Positions 1 through 7,881 of a stretch of 55,642 nucleotides of DNA are shown piece by piece. This DNA is from DASZVN01 sp035547055. GTDB lineage: Bacteria; Pseudomonadota; Alphaproteobacteria; Rhizobiales; Methylopilaceae. The position numbers were made by a program, and so were the translations under genes. Numbering within the stretch: position 1 is the first letter of the stretch; each line of letters starts with the position of its first letter. The DNA lies in NCBI GenBank assembly GCA_035547055.1, contig DASZVN010000119.1, positions 1 to 55,642 on the forward strand, given 5' to 3'. Under the pieces are notes generated by a model. It was given only the letters and a program-made list of their open reading frames with translations. It searched no databases and had not been told where the DNA came from.

Positions 1-1
1 C

Positions 2-961
2 CTCGGCGAAGGCGAGCGGCTCTACACCGCGCTGCCGCTGTTCCACGTCAATGCGCTCAACACCGTCTACCAGGCGCTCCTCACCGGCTCGACGGCGATC
101 TTCGGCAAGCGCTTCTCGGTCTCGGGCCTGTGGCCGGCGCTGGTCGAGGCCCGGGCGACCGTGACCTATCTCCTCGGCGCGATGGTGCCGATGCTGCTGT
201 CGCGGCCCGAGACGCCGCTCGACCGCGCCCACCCGGTCAGGATCGCGCTCGGCCCTGGCGTGCCGGCGGCGTTTCACGGCCCGTTTCGCGAGCGCTTCGG
301 CTTTGCGCTGGTCGACGGCTACGGCTCGACCGAGACCAATTTCGTCATCGCCGACCCCGACGGCCCGCCCGGCACCATGGGCCGCCTTCGCCCCGGCTTC
401 GACGCCCGCGTGGTCGACGCCGAGGACAACGCGGTGCCGCCCGGCGAGGCCGGCGAGCTGGCGCTGCGCGCCGCGGAGCCGTTCGCCTTCGCGAGCGGCT
501 ATTTCGGCCTGCCCGAGGCGACGGTCGCGGCGTGGCGGAACCTCTGGTTCCACACCGGCGACCGCGTCGTGCAGGAGGCGGACGGGCGCTTCCGCTTCGT
601 CGACCGGCTGAAGGACTCGATCCGCCGCCGCGGCGAGAACATCTCCGCCTTCGAGGTCGAGGCGGCGCTCCTGGCCCATCCCGCAGTCGCCGCCGCCGCG
701 GTGTTCGCCGTCCCGGCCGAGACGGCGGAGGACGAGGTGATGGCGGCCGTGGTGCTGCGCGACGGCGCCGCGCTCGACGCCGCGGCGCTGATCGCCTTCG
801 CCGCGCCGAAGCTCCCCGCCTTCGCGGTGCCGCGCTTCGTCGAGTTCCTCGATGCGCTGCCGCTGACCGAGAACGGCAAGCCGCAGAAGTTCAAGCTCCG
901 CGAGCGCGGCGTCACCCCGGCGACCTGGGACCGGGAACGCCAGGGTTTCAGGATCAGGTAG
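2..961 (+). CDS. Acyl-CoA synthetase (AMP-forming), C-terminal part; 5' end outside window
   Basis: The frame is open from base 2 and the start lies upstream of the window, so about 319 residues are visible. The ANL superfamily (adenylate-forming enzymes) activates carboxylates to acyl-CoA with ATP. Visible landmarks are a PLFHVNA stretch near the window edge, the adenylate-binding YGSTETN motif (visible residue about 107), HTGDRV (about 184), the hinge and C-terminal domain KDSIRRRGENIS (about 203), and the catalytic lysine region ENGKPQKFK near the end. The GENIS and FHVNA features resemble the crotonobetaine/carnitine and medium-chain or aryl-CoA ligase group. The substrate cannot be read from the sequence. 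Its stop overlaps the 3' end of the convergent racemase-like ORF by 8 bp. With the Liv transporter and crotonase nearby it probably belongs to a CoA-thioester degradation route (inference). Confidence 0.9.
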   Translation, partial: LGEGERLYTALPLFHVNALNTVYQALLTGSTAIFGKRFSVSGLWPALVEARATVTYLLGAMVPMLLSRPETPLDRAHPVRIALGPGVPAAFHGPFRERFGFALVDGYGSTETNFVIADPDGPPGTMGRLRPGFDARVVDAEDNAVPPGEAGELALRAAEPFAFASGYFGLPEATVAAWRNLWFHTGDRVVQEADGRFRFVDRLKDSIRRRGENISAFEVEAALLAHPAVAAAAVFAVPAETAEDEVMAAVVLRDGAALDAAALIAFAAPKLPAFAVPRFVEFLDALPLTENGKPQKFKLRERGVTPATWDRERQGFRIR

Positions 962-1886
962 CGTCTCGACGCTTCCGGGCCCCCTCCGGCTCGCTGCGCT
1001 CGCGACCTCCCCCGCTTCGCAGGGGAGGATCAAAGGCACGGTGCGAATCCTCCCCCGTCGCAGACGGGGGAGGGGGACCATGCGAAGCATGGTGGAGGGG
1101 GTGCTCCCCCCGCCCCTCGCGCACCAGGCGGCGGAAGTCCTCGCGGGCGCGGGCGGGGGCCTTGGCGAAGCTCGGGCCACGGCTCGGGCCGAGGCCGTCG
1201 AGGCGGCGGAGCTCGCCCCACATCTCGGCGCCCTTGAGACCGGCGGCGGCACAGTTCACCACCGGCGCATGGCCGACGGTGAAGCCGCGCTCGCCGCCGA
1301 GCAGCAGGCCCGGCAGCACGCCGGCCGGCACGATCACGTCGGCACCGGCCGCGACCAACGGCGCGGCGCAGGCGGAAAAATCGTCGAGCATCCGCCGCCG
1401 CGCGGTCTCGTCGCCGGCAAAGGCGCCGCTGAAATCCTCCGGCCGGCAGGCCATGCCGGCGACGCCGGCGATGCGGCTGCCGAGGCCGTAGAGATCGGCC
1501 TGCTCGCGGTGCCAGGTCTCGAACACGTCGTCGATGGTGACGAGGCCGATCCGCCGGCCGAGCTGCGCGGCGAGGTGCAGCGTCGCCTCGCCGACGCCGA
1601 CCACCGGGATCTCGACCGCCGACCGCAAAGCGTAGAGGCCGGGATCCTGGAAATGGCCCATCACATAGGCGTCGAAGCCCGCCTCCTCGGCGGCGAGGCC
1701 GTTGTCGACGGCGAGGATGGCGCAGCGGAATTCGCTGAGGCGGCCGAAATCGCGGTCGGGCGGGCTGATGCCGGCGACATGGACGGTATTGCCGGGCGCC
1801 GCGATGGCGTTGAGGTAGCGGTCGAGCCGCTCCATGTAGGGCTGGCTCGCCGAGGCATCGACGAAGCTCTGCCAGTAGATTTTCAC
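954..1886 (-). CDS. Asp/Glu/hydantoin racemase-family protein lacking the catalytic cysteines, with a repeat-derived tail
   Basis: The 310-residue ORF resembles the aspartate/glutamate/hydantoin racemase superfamily in its first 260 residues, which is the usual length of the family. The family signature around the first catalytic Cys (CFGDPGL in hydantoin racemases) reads HFQDPGL here, with His at about residue 78. The second Cys position (LGCAGM-like) reads PAGVLPG, with Gly at about 189. Both Cys bases are therefore missing by my alignment, so a standard two-base racemase reaction is unlikely. From about residue 261 the ORF runs through a dispersed intergenic repeat (977-1101) and ends inside the convergent acyl-CoA synthetase gene. 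The tail is Pro/Arg-rich and is probably not part of the original protein. Start ATG at 1886. It might be a decarboxylase or isomerase of the same fold, or inactive. Confidence 0.75.
   Translation of the reverse strand: MKIYWQSFVDASASQPYMERLDRYLNAIAAPGNTVHVAGISPPDRDFGRLSEFRCAILAVDNGLAAEEAGFDAYVMGHFQDPGLYALRSAVEIPVVGVGEATLHLAAQLGRRIGLVTIDDVFETWHREQADLYGLGSRIAGVAGMACRPEDFSGAFAGDETARRRMLDDFSACAAPLVAAGADVIVPAGVLPGLLLGGERGFTVGHAPVVNCAAAGLKGAEMWGELRRLDGLGPSRGPSFAKAPARAREDFRRLVREGRGEHPLHHASHGPPPPSATGEDSHRAFDPPLRSGGGRERSEPEGARKRRDAT
977..1101. repeat. Family D intergenic repeat, copy 1
   Basis: About 125 bp beginning GGGCCCCCTCC, with the palindromic core CCTCCCCC...GGGGGAGG and the end GCGAAGCATGGTGGAGGGGG. 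The same unit recurs at 4534-4656 and 49853-49979, always in this orientation. Here it forms the coding sequence of the C-terminal tail of the racemase-like ORF on the minus strand. Confidence 0.85.
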
Positions 1887-1930
1887 CGATCCCCTCCCCT
1901 CATGTCGTTGGCGTCGGTGACCGCGGGTCT

Positions 1931-2027
1931 GTCATCCCGGCCGAGCCGAAGGCGAGAGCCGGGATCCGGGGCAAGCGCTCCCGCCTGCGACCGGATCCCG
2001 GGTCGCGTTTCGCGCGTCCGGGATGAC
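1931..2027. repeat. Family B palindromic repeat, copy 1
   Basis: A unit of about 97 bp bounded by the inverted ends GTCATCCCGG / CCGGGATGAC with GC-rich internal arms. It lies between the start of the racemase-like gene and the end of livF, and could fold into a large stem in RNA. Other copies are at 8719, 14390, 16312, 19884 and 50719. Confidence 0.85.
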
Positions 2028-2030
2028 CGG

Positions 2031-2762
2031 TCACGGTGAGTCGCCCGCGCCGCCGCCGAGATAGGTCGCGATCAGGCGCGGGTCGCCGAGCAGCGCCGCG
2101 GCCGGGCCGGAATGGACGATCTCGCCGGTTTCCATGACATAGCCGAAATCGGCGGTCTCGAGCGCCGCCCGCGCGTTCTGCTCGACCAAGAGGATCGAGA
2201 CGCCGAGCCCGCGCAGCGAGGCGATGATGCGGAAGATCTCGCGGACGATCAGCGGCGCGAGGCCGAGGCTCGGCTCGTCGAGCATGAGGAAGCGCGGCCC
2301 CGCCATCACCGCGCGGCCGAGCGCAAGCATCTGCCGCTCGCCGCCCGACAGGGTGCCCGCGGCCTGGCCCGAGCGCTCGGCGAGGCGGGGGAAGCGGTCG
2401 AACACGTCCTCCAGCGTCCGCCGGGTGCGCTCGCGGTCGCGGCGGCGGCTATAGGCGCCGAGGAGGAGGTTGTCCCTGACCGACATCGGCGCGAACAGCT
2501 CGCGCCGCTCCGGCACCAGGCAGAAGCCGAGGCCGACGCGGCGCTCCACCTCCAGCCGCGAGACGTCCTCGCCGCGGAAGGTCACCCGCCCGCGCGACCG
2601 CAGAAGCCCGATGGTCGCGCCGAGGAGGCTGGTCTTGCCGGCGCCGTTCGGGCCGATCACGGTGACGATCTGGCCCTCCTCGATCGCAAGGCTGACGCCG
2701 CGCACGGCCTCGGCCTTGCCGTAGGCCACCGCGACGTTGTCGATCGTGACGAGCGCGCTCAC
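2031..2762 (-). CDS. livF: Branched-chain amino acid-type ABC transporter ATPase LivF
   Basis: A 243-residue cytoplasmic ATPase of the HAAT (Liv) transporter family. Walker A GPNGAGKTS lies at about residues 37-45, the ABC signature LSGGERQ near 140 and Walker B LMLDEPSLGL near 160, followed by the LivF-like LLVEQNA. The start is GTG at 2762, chosen because it overlaps the livMG stop as GTGA. This shows translational coupling and matches the normal LivF N-terminus. It is the last gene of a leftward operon: binding protein (5899-7050), livH, livMG, livF. LivF and the LivG half of the fusion would form the ATPase pair. Substrates of this family range from branched-chain amino acids to amides, urea and aromatic acids, and the neighbouring CoA-ligase and crotonase genes suggest a carboxylate or amide substrate (inference). 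Confidence 0.95.
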   Translation of the reverse strand: MSALVTIDNVAVAYGKAEAVRGVSLAIEEGQIVTVIGPNGAGKTSLLGATIGLLRSRGRVTFRGEDVSRLEVERRVGLGFCLVPERRELFAPMSVRDNLLLGAYSRRRDRERTRRTLEDVFDRFPRLAERSGQAAGTLSGGERQMLALGRAVMAGPRFLMLDEPSLGLAPLIVREIFRIIASLRGLGVSILLVEQNARAALETADFGYVMETGEIVHSGPAAALLGDPRLIATYLGGGAGDSP

Positions 2763-4528
2763 GCGACGCCCCCGAGATAGGCTTCCTGCACCCTGGGGTC
2801 GGCGCGGACGGCGACCGGCTCGCCCTCGCAGAGCTTGCAGCCGAAATCCATCACGACGACGCGGTCGACCAAGCCCATCACGAACTCCATGTCGTGCTCG
2901 ACCAGGAGGATGGTCATGCCCTCGGCGCGGAGCGCACGGAGCAGCGCCGCCAGCGCCAGCTTCTCCTGGCGGCGGAGCCCGGCGGCGGGCTCGTCCAGCA
3001 CCAGGAGCACCGGGTCGGCGGCGAGCGCGCGGGCGATCTCGACCAGGCGCTGGTTGCCAAGCGGCAGGTTGCCGGCGCGCTCCTCGGGGCGGCCGTCGAG
3101 ACCGACGCGCGCGAGCTGCCGCAGCGCCTCCTGCACCGCCTGGCGCTCCTCGGCGCGGTCGAGCCGGAGCGCGCCCTTGAGGAAGCCCGAGCGGGTGCGG
3201 CCGTAGGTGCCGAGGAGGACGTTGTCGAGCAGGCTCATCCGCGGCCTGAGCTTGACGTGCTGGAAGGTGCGGGCGACCCCGGCTTGCGCGATCCGGCGCT
3301 GGGCCACGCGGGTCACGTCGCGGCCGCCGAAGACGATCCGGCCGCCGCTCGCCGGAAGCGCCCCGGTGACGAGGTTGAACATCGTGCTCTTGCCGGCGCC
3401 GTTCGGCCCGATCAGGCCGAGGATCTCGCCGGAGCGGACCGCGAAGCTGACCTCGTTCACCGCGACCAGGCCGCCGAAGCGGCGGACCGCCGCCTCGACC
3501 GTGAGCAGCGTCTCTCCCGGCGCCGGCTGGGTGCGGCGCTCGAGCGGCGGGGCAGGAACCGGCGGCGGCGACTGGAGCGCCGGCAGCCATCCCGCCACGA
3601 ACGGCACGATGCCCTCCCGCGCGCGCTGGAGGAACAGGATGAAGAGCGCGGAGAACACCACGATCTGGAGCTGGCCGGCCGCGCCCGGCACGACCAGCGG
3701 CAGGTAGTCCTGCACCGCGTTCTGGAGCAGCGTGATCAGCGCCGCGCCGACCACCGCGCCGAGGAGGTAGCCGGCACCGCCGACCATCGCCATCATCAGG
3801 TATTCGATGCCCATGGTGACGTCGAACGAGGTCGGACTGACGAAGCGGGCCATGTGGGCATAGAGCCAGCCCGACACCGCCGCGAGCAGCGCCGCGATGA
3901 CGAAGACGGCGAGCCGGATGCGGAAGGCGTCGATCCCGAGCGACTCGACCAGGGCGTCGCCGCCGGGCAGGGCGCGCATCGCGCGGCCGACCCTGGAGCC
4001 CAGAAGATTGCGCGCCGCGAGCATGGCGAGCAGCAGCACCGCCCAGATCAGGAAATAGACCTGGCCGCTCCCGATCAGGGCGAGCGAGCCGATCCGCACC
4101 GGCGGCACCGCGGCGATGCCGTCGAAATGGCCCAGCCCGGGGATGTTGCCGAAGGCGAAATAGATCGCGAGGCCCCAGGCGATGGTCGAGAGCGACAGGA
4201 AATGGCCCTGGAGGCGGAGCGTCACCGCGCCGAGGAGCGTGGCGAGCGCGCCGGTCGCGAGCAGCGCCAGCCCCAGGCCGAGCCACGGCGACCAGCCCAT
4301 CCGCGCGGTGGCCCAGGCGGTGGCGTAGGCGCCCACCCCCATGAACGAGGCCTGGCCGAACGACACCATGCCGCCGACGCCGGTCATCAGCACGAGGCCG
4401 AGCGCGACCAGCGAGTAGACGCCGATATAGTCGAGCAGCGTGATCGAGAACGGCGCGAGATAGAGCGGCGCCGCCGCGAGCAGCACCACCGCCGCCAAGG
4501 TGACGAGGCGCGCCTGGAGCGGGGTCAT
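2759..4528 (-). CDS. livMG: Fused LivM permease - LivG ATPase of the Liv-type ABC transporter
   Basis: One 589-residue polypeptide. Residues about 1-315 are a LivM permease with multiple hydrophobic helices and the family motif GxxSFGQASFMGVGAY. A Pro-rich linker (about 315-345) follows, then a complete LivG ATPase with Walker A GPNGAGKST near 372-380, a LPLGNQRL signature, Walker B VLLVLDEPAAGL and the LLVEHDM region. I see no stop or frame break between the halves, so this is a genuine fusion rather than two overlapping genes. The start is ATG at 4528 (MTPLQARL). A longer frame to 4696 is open but runs through the family D repeat and is rejected. The stop overlaps livF. The fusion fixes permease:ATPase stoichiometry. 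Comparable fusions occur in other proteobacterial Liv operons. Confidence 0.94.
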   Translation of the reverse strand: MTPLQARLVTLAAVVLLAAAPLYLAPFSITLLDYIGVYSLVALGLVLMTGVGGMVSFGQASFMGVGAYATAWATARMGWSPWLGLGLALLATGALATLLGAVTLRLQGHFLSLSTIAWGLAIYFAFGNIPGLGHFDGIAAVPPVRIGSLALIGSGQVYFLIWAVLLLAMLAARNLLGSRVGRAMRALPGGDALVESLGIDAFRIRLAVFVIAALLAAVSGWLYAHMARFVSPTSFDVTMGIEYLMMAMVGGAGYLLGAVVGAALITLLQNAVQDYLPLVVPGAAGQLQIVVFSALFILFLQRAREGIVPFVAGWLPALQSPPPVPAPPLERRTQPAPGETLLTVEAAVRRFGGLVAVNEVSFAVRSGEILGLIGPNGAGKSTMFNLVTGALPASGGRIVFGGRDVTRVAQRRIAQAGVARTFQHVKLRPRMSLLDNVLLGTYGRTRSGFLKGALRLDRAEERQAVQEALRQLARVGLDGRPEERAGNLPLGNQRLVEIARALAADPVLLVLDEPAAGLRRQEKLALAALLRALRAEGMTILLVEHDMEFVMGLVDRVVVMDFGCKLCEGEPVAVRADPRVQEAYLGGVA

Positions 4529-4533
4529 ATAAA

Positions 4534-4656
4534 GGCCCCCCTTCGGCTCGCTGCGCTCGCCACCTCCCCCGTTTTGCGGGGGAGGATCGGCGCCGCGGCT
4601 CGAATCCTCCCCTGCGCAGCGGTGCAGGGGAACCATGCGGAGCATGGTGGAGGGGG
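4534..4656. repeat. Family D intergenic repeat, copy 2
   Basis: This copy has the same layout as 977-1101, from GGCCCCCCTTCGGCTCGC to the GCATGGTGGAGGGGG end. It sits inside the liv operon between livH and livMG, immediately upstream of the livMG start. Its stem could modulate polar expression of the downstream genes. Confidence 0.85.
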
Positions 4657-4712
4657 CCCGGGGCGCCACCCCCGGACTGCTTCGCGGCGCACGCAATGAC
4701 GGGGAGCGCGGC

Positions 4713-5756
4713 TCATTCGTCGGCGTCTTCTTCGCTGGAGACGAAGGTGTAGGAGCGCCACAGGAGGACCGGGATCAGCACCGCGAAGACGATGACCTCC
4801 TTGAACGGGCTGCTCTCGAAGGCGGCGAAGCTCTCCAGGAGGCCGACCAGCACCGAGCCGATCGCGGTGACCGGGAAGCTGACGAGCCCGCCGATGATGG
4901 CGCCGACGAAGGCCTTCAGGCCGATCAGGAAGCCGGAATCGTAGAAGATGGTGTTGACCGGCGCGATCAGGATGCCGGAGACGCCGGCGAGGAGCGAGCC
5001 GAGGAGATAGGCGACGGTGCCGGCCTGGTCGGGCCGGATGCCCATGAGGCGGGCGCCGGTGCGGTTGACGGCGGTCGCATGCAGCGCCTTGCCGGTCAGG
5101 GTGAAGTCGAAGAACAGGAACAGGAGGCCGCAGAAGACGGCCGCCGCCACCACGATCAGGATGGTCTCGCCCGAGATCGGGACGGTGCCGGCCATGAGCG
5201 TGTAGTCGGTCAGCGTCTGGGTCCGCACGCCCTCCGGCCCGAAGAACAGGAGCCCGAGCCCGACCAGGGCGAAGTGCAGCGCCACCGCGACCGTGAGCAG
5301 CAGCAGCACCGAGGCGTCGGCGATCGGGCGGAAGACGATGCGGTCGAGGAGCGGCGCGATCGGCAGGATCAGCGCGAGCGCGAGCACGATCCGCGCCGCC
5401 TCGGGCAGCGCGAGGCCGGCGGCCAGCCACACCGCCGCCGCGGGCACCAGCGGCAGGACGAGGTAGAACAGGAGGGCGCGCGGGATCCGGCCGAAGGCCC
5501 GGATGCGGAGGAGGGTGCCGAGCTCCATCAGCGTCGCCAGCGCGGCGAGCGCCGCGACGAGGCCGACGATGCCGGGCAGGTGGCCGCCTTCGAGCGCGGC
5601 CAGCGTCAGCGCCGTGAACGCGGCGATGTCGCCGAACGGCACGAAGATCACCCGCGTCACCGCGAAGATCAGCACGAAGCCGAGCGCGATCAGCACGTAG
5701 ATCGCCCCGGTCGCGATCCCGTCGAGCGCCAGGATGGCGGCGATCTGCGCGGTCAT
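4713..5756 (-). CDS. livH: Branched-chain amino acid-type ABC transporter permease LivH
   Basis: A 347-residue inner-membrane permease of the LivH family, which pairs with the LivM half of the neighbouring fusion. The N-terminus (GIATGAIYVLIALGFVLIFAVTR) and the downstream VPFGDIAAF stretch match LivH, and about eight to ten hydrophobic segments follow. The GLKAFVGAIIGG block near residue 280 is the conserved cytoplasmic loop that contacts the ATPases. It is somewhat longer than the usual 290-300 residues, with extra hydrophobic helices in the middle (about residues 70-150). The C-terminus is short and acidic (SSEEDADE). Start ATG at 5756. It lies between the binding-protein gene and livMG, separated from each by a palindromic repeat, so the operon is interrupted by two repeat insertions. 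Confidence 0.92.
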   Translation of the reverse strand: MTAQIAAILALDGIATGAIYVLIALGFVLIFAVTRVIFVPFGDIAAFTALTLAALEGGHLPGIVGLVAALAALATLMELGTLLRIRAFGRIPRALLFYLVLPLVPAAAVWLAAGLALPEAARIVLALALILPIAPLLDRIVFRPIADASVLLLLTVAVALHFALVGLGLLFFGPEGVRTQTLTDYTLMAGTVPISGETILIVVAAAVFCGLLFLFFDFTLTGKALHATAVNRTGARLMGIRPDQAGTVAYLLGSLLAGVSGILIAPVNTIFYDSGFLIGLKAFVGAIIGGLVSFPVTAIGSVLVGLLESFAAFESSPFKEVIVFAVLIPVLLWRSYTFVSSEEDADE

Positions 5757-5787
5757 CTCATGCCAAGGACCACGGGTGCCTCACGCC

Positions 5788-5877
5788 GTCATTGCGAGGA
5801 GCGGAAGCGACGAAGCAATCCAGGGTAACACGCGCTGTGCCTGCGCCCCTGGATTGCTTCGCTTCGCTCGCAATGAC
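5788..5877. repeat. Family A palindromic repeat, copy 1
   Basis: A 90-bp unit with long inverted arms running from GTCATTGCGAGGAGCG and GAAGCAATCCAGGG to the mirror CCCTGGATTGCTTCG and GCAATGAC. It separates the binding-protein gene from livH. Other copies are at 33270-33350 and 45059-45149. Confidence 0.88.
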
Positions 5878-5898
5878 GCTACCAGCGGCGTCCGCGCG

Positions 5899-7050
5899 TC
5901 AGGGCTGGTAGACCCACTTGCCGCCTTCGAGCTTGACCACGACGAGGCTGCGCTTGTCGACGCCGTAATAGGATTTCGGCGTGAAGTTGTAGACCGCGTG
6001 GACGCCCGCGATCTCCTTGTCGGAGTAGATCGCGTTCATCACCGCGTCGCGGAAGTCCTGCGTGCCGGGCTTGACGTGGTCGCCGAGCGCCTTGTCGGCG
6101 GCGTGGAGGAACACCACCCAGGCGTCGAAGGCATAGCCGGAGAAGCCGTCGTCGGCCGCGCCGCCGGTGATCTTGCGGAAGACGTCATGGAAGGCGGTGC
6201 CGATCTTCTTCGAGAAATGGTCGGCGGGAAGCTGGTCGGTCACGATCACCGGGCCGGCCGAGACCTGGATGCCCTCGACCGCCTTGCCGCCGACGCGGAC
6301 GAAGTCCTTGTTGAGGAGCGACGGCGTGCCGAAGAACGGCCCCTTGTAGCCGAGCTGCCGCAGCGTCAGGAGCGGCAGCGCGCCCTGGGTCGCCGAGCCG
6401 CCGTCGAGCACGGCGTCAGGCTTGGTCGCGATCACCTTCAGCGCCTGGGCGGTGACGGTGGTGTCGGTGCGGGCATAGCGCTCGTTGCTGGTGACCTTGG
6501 GATCGCCCTCCTTGGACGCGGCCATGGCGCCGTTGTAGACGAGGTCGCCCCAGGCGTCGGAGAAGCCGATCACGCCGACCGACTTGATGCCGTCGCGCTT
6601 CATGCGGTCGGCGATGACGCTGACCATGAGGTTCGGCGTCTGGGTGATGCAGATGCCCCAGGGATGCTCGGGCACCTTCAGGTTCACCGGCGAGATCGCG
6701 ATGAACGGCACGTGGAGCTCGTTCGCGACCGAGAGCATGGCGTTGGCGCCGGGGGCGCTCGAGGTGCCGATCAGGAGGTCGACATGGTCCTCCTGGATCA
6801 GCTTGCGCGCCGCCTGGGTCGCGGCGGTCGGGCTCGAGCCGTCGTCGAGCTTGATGAGCTTGATGTGCTGGCCGCCGACCTCGCTCTGGTAGGCGTAGGC
6901 CGCCTTCATGCCGTTGTCGTAGTTCAGCCCGATCGAGGACGCCGGGCCGCTGAGCGAGGTCACGAAGCCGACGGTGACGTCGGCCCGGGCTGCGGTCGTG
7001 GCAAGCGCCAGGCCCGCGAGCGCGGCGACGCCGAGTGCGAGTGATTTCAC
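5899..7050 (-). CDS. Liv-type ABC transporter periplasmic substrate-binding protein
   Basis: A 383-residue periplasmic binding protein of the Peripla_BP_6 (type 1 fold, LivJ/LivK-like) family. Residues 1-23 are a Sec signal peptide (basic start, Ala/Leu core, cleavage near ARA-DV). The mature protein opens with DVTVGFVTSLSGPASSIG, the usual first strand and ligand loop. The start is GTG at 7050 behind a clear GGAGG, with no ATG closer to the signal peptide. It is the first gene of the operon with livH, livMG and livF, which supplies the complete transporter. Close family members in catabolic clusters bind aromatic acids, amides or branched-chain amino acids. The ligand cannot be named from sequence. 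A promoter candidate lies about 140 bp upstream (7194-7221, minus strand). Confidence 0.93.
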   Translation of the reverse strand: MKSLALGVAALAGLALATTAARADVTVGFVTSLSGPASSIGLNYDNGMKAAYAYQSEVGGQHIKLIKLDDGSSPTAATQAARKLIQEDHVDLLIGTSSAPGANAMLSVANELHVPFIAISPVNLKVPEHPWGICITQTPNLMVSVIADRMKRDGIKSVGVIGFSDAWGDLVYNGAMAASKEGDPKVTSNERYARTDTTVTAQALKVIATKPDAVLDGGSATQGALPLLTLRQLGYKGPFFGTPSLLNKDFVRVGGKAVEGIQVSAGPVIVTDQLPADHFSKKIGTAFHDVFRKITGGAADDGFSGYAFDAWVVFLHAADKALGDHVKPGTQDFRDAVMNAIYSDKEIAGVHAVYNFTPKSYYGVDKRSLVVVKLEGGKWVYQP

Positions 7051-7193
7051 GGGAACCTCCCTGCTGCGTTTCCGAATCCCGCCGCGGCGGGATTCCCCCT
7101 TTGGTGAGCGCCGGCCGGGCGAAAGCCGTTCGGCACCGCACGAGGCCTGCGCGGCGGCCCTCCGCGGCTCTCGCTCCGGATTATTATTTCAAG

Positions 7194-7221
7194 CTTAAAG
7201 AGGTGGCGTCGCCCAAGTCAA
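7194..7221 (-). promoter_or_regulatory. Candidate sigma-70-type promoter for the liv operon
   Basis: On the minus strand TTGACT (7221-7216) is followed after 16 bp by TTTAAG (7199-7194), within the only A/T-rich patch of the 187-bp gap upstream of the binding protein. Five of six bases match the -35 consensus and four of six the -10. It implies a leader of about 135 nt before the GTG at 7050. This is seen by eye only. Confidence 0.4.
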
Positions 7222-7237
7222 TTGCGGCCGGGCCGGC

Positions 7238-7813
7238 TCACGCCGCGGGGTGCCCCGCCTGGATGCGGCGAATGAAGCCCGCGAAGCCGGCGAGCTCGTC
7301 GCGGATGAACTTCAGCGTCGTCTCGTCGTGGATCGCGCCGGCCGCGTCGATCTTGGAGGCGGCGTTGCCGACGAAGACTTCCGGGCGGTTGAAGGTGAAC
7401 GCCTCGAGGAACACCATGATCTGGCGCAGATGATACTGCACCCGGGCGCCGCCGAGCGGGCCGAGCGTGGCGGACATCAGCACGATCGGCTTGTTCTTGA
7501 ACGGCTGGTTCGGCATGCGCGAGACCCAGTCGAGCCCGTTCTTGAGGAAGCCCGGCACCGAGTAGTTGTATTCCGGCGAGACGATCGCGACGCCGTCGGC
7601 GGCGCGCACGGCGTCGCAGAGCGCGTGGGCCTCGGGCGGGAAGCCGGCCTGGTCCTGGACGTCCTGGTCGTAGAGCGGCATCGCGAGCGTCGGACCAAGC
7701 GCGATCGTCATGTCGGGCGGCGCCAGGCCGGGCAGGGCGCGCAGCACGGCGGCGTTGTAGGACCCCTTGCGCAGGCTGCCGCCGATCGCGATCACCTTCA
7801 GCCGGTCTGCCAT
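7238..7813 (-). CDS. NADPH-dependent FMN reductase / NAD(P)H:quinone reductase-like flavoprotein
   Basis: A 191-residue flavodoxin-fold flavin reductase of the FMN_red family (ChrR, YieF, SsuE-like). The FMN phosphate loop GSLRKGSYN lies at residues 13-21, and the flavin-contacting SPEYNYSVPGFLKNGLDW at about 89-106 is diagnostic. Full length for the family. ATG at 7813 is preceded by AGGAG at good spacing. Members reduce free FMN, quinones, chromate or azo compounds with NAD(P)H in the cytoplasm. Here it is a single leftward gene, downstream of the crotonase gene by 68 bp and possibly cotranscribed with it. It might deliver reduced flavin to a monooxygenase, but there is no adjacent FMNH2-dependent oxygenase to support that. 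Confidence 0.92.
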   Translation of the reverse strand: MADRLKVIAIGGSLRKGSYNAAVLRALPGLAPPDMTIALGPTLAMPLYDQDVQDQAGFPPEAHALCDAVRAADGVAIVSPEYNYSVPGFLKNGLDWVSRMPNQPFKNKPIVLMSATLGPLGGARVQYHLRQIMVFLEAFTFNRPEVFVGNAASKIDAAGAIHDETTLKFIRDELAGFAGFIRRIQAGHPAA

Positions 7814-7881
7814 AATCGGTCTCCTGTGCGGCGGGGTCGGCTAGGAGACCCGGCGTCCGAACGACGATGCGAGAGGGCGTC

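Noticed and set aside
4529..4696. N-terminal extension of the LivMG fusion by 56 residues
   Set aside because: The extension is translated family D repeat. LivM homology begins at the ATG at 4528.
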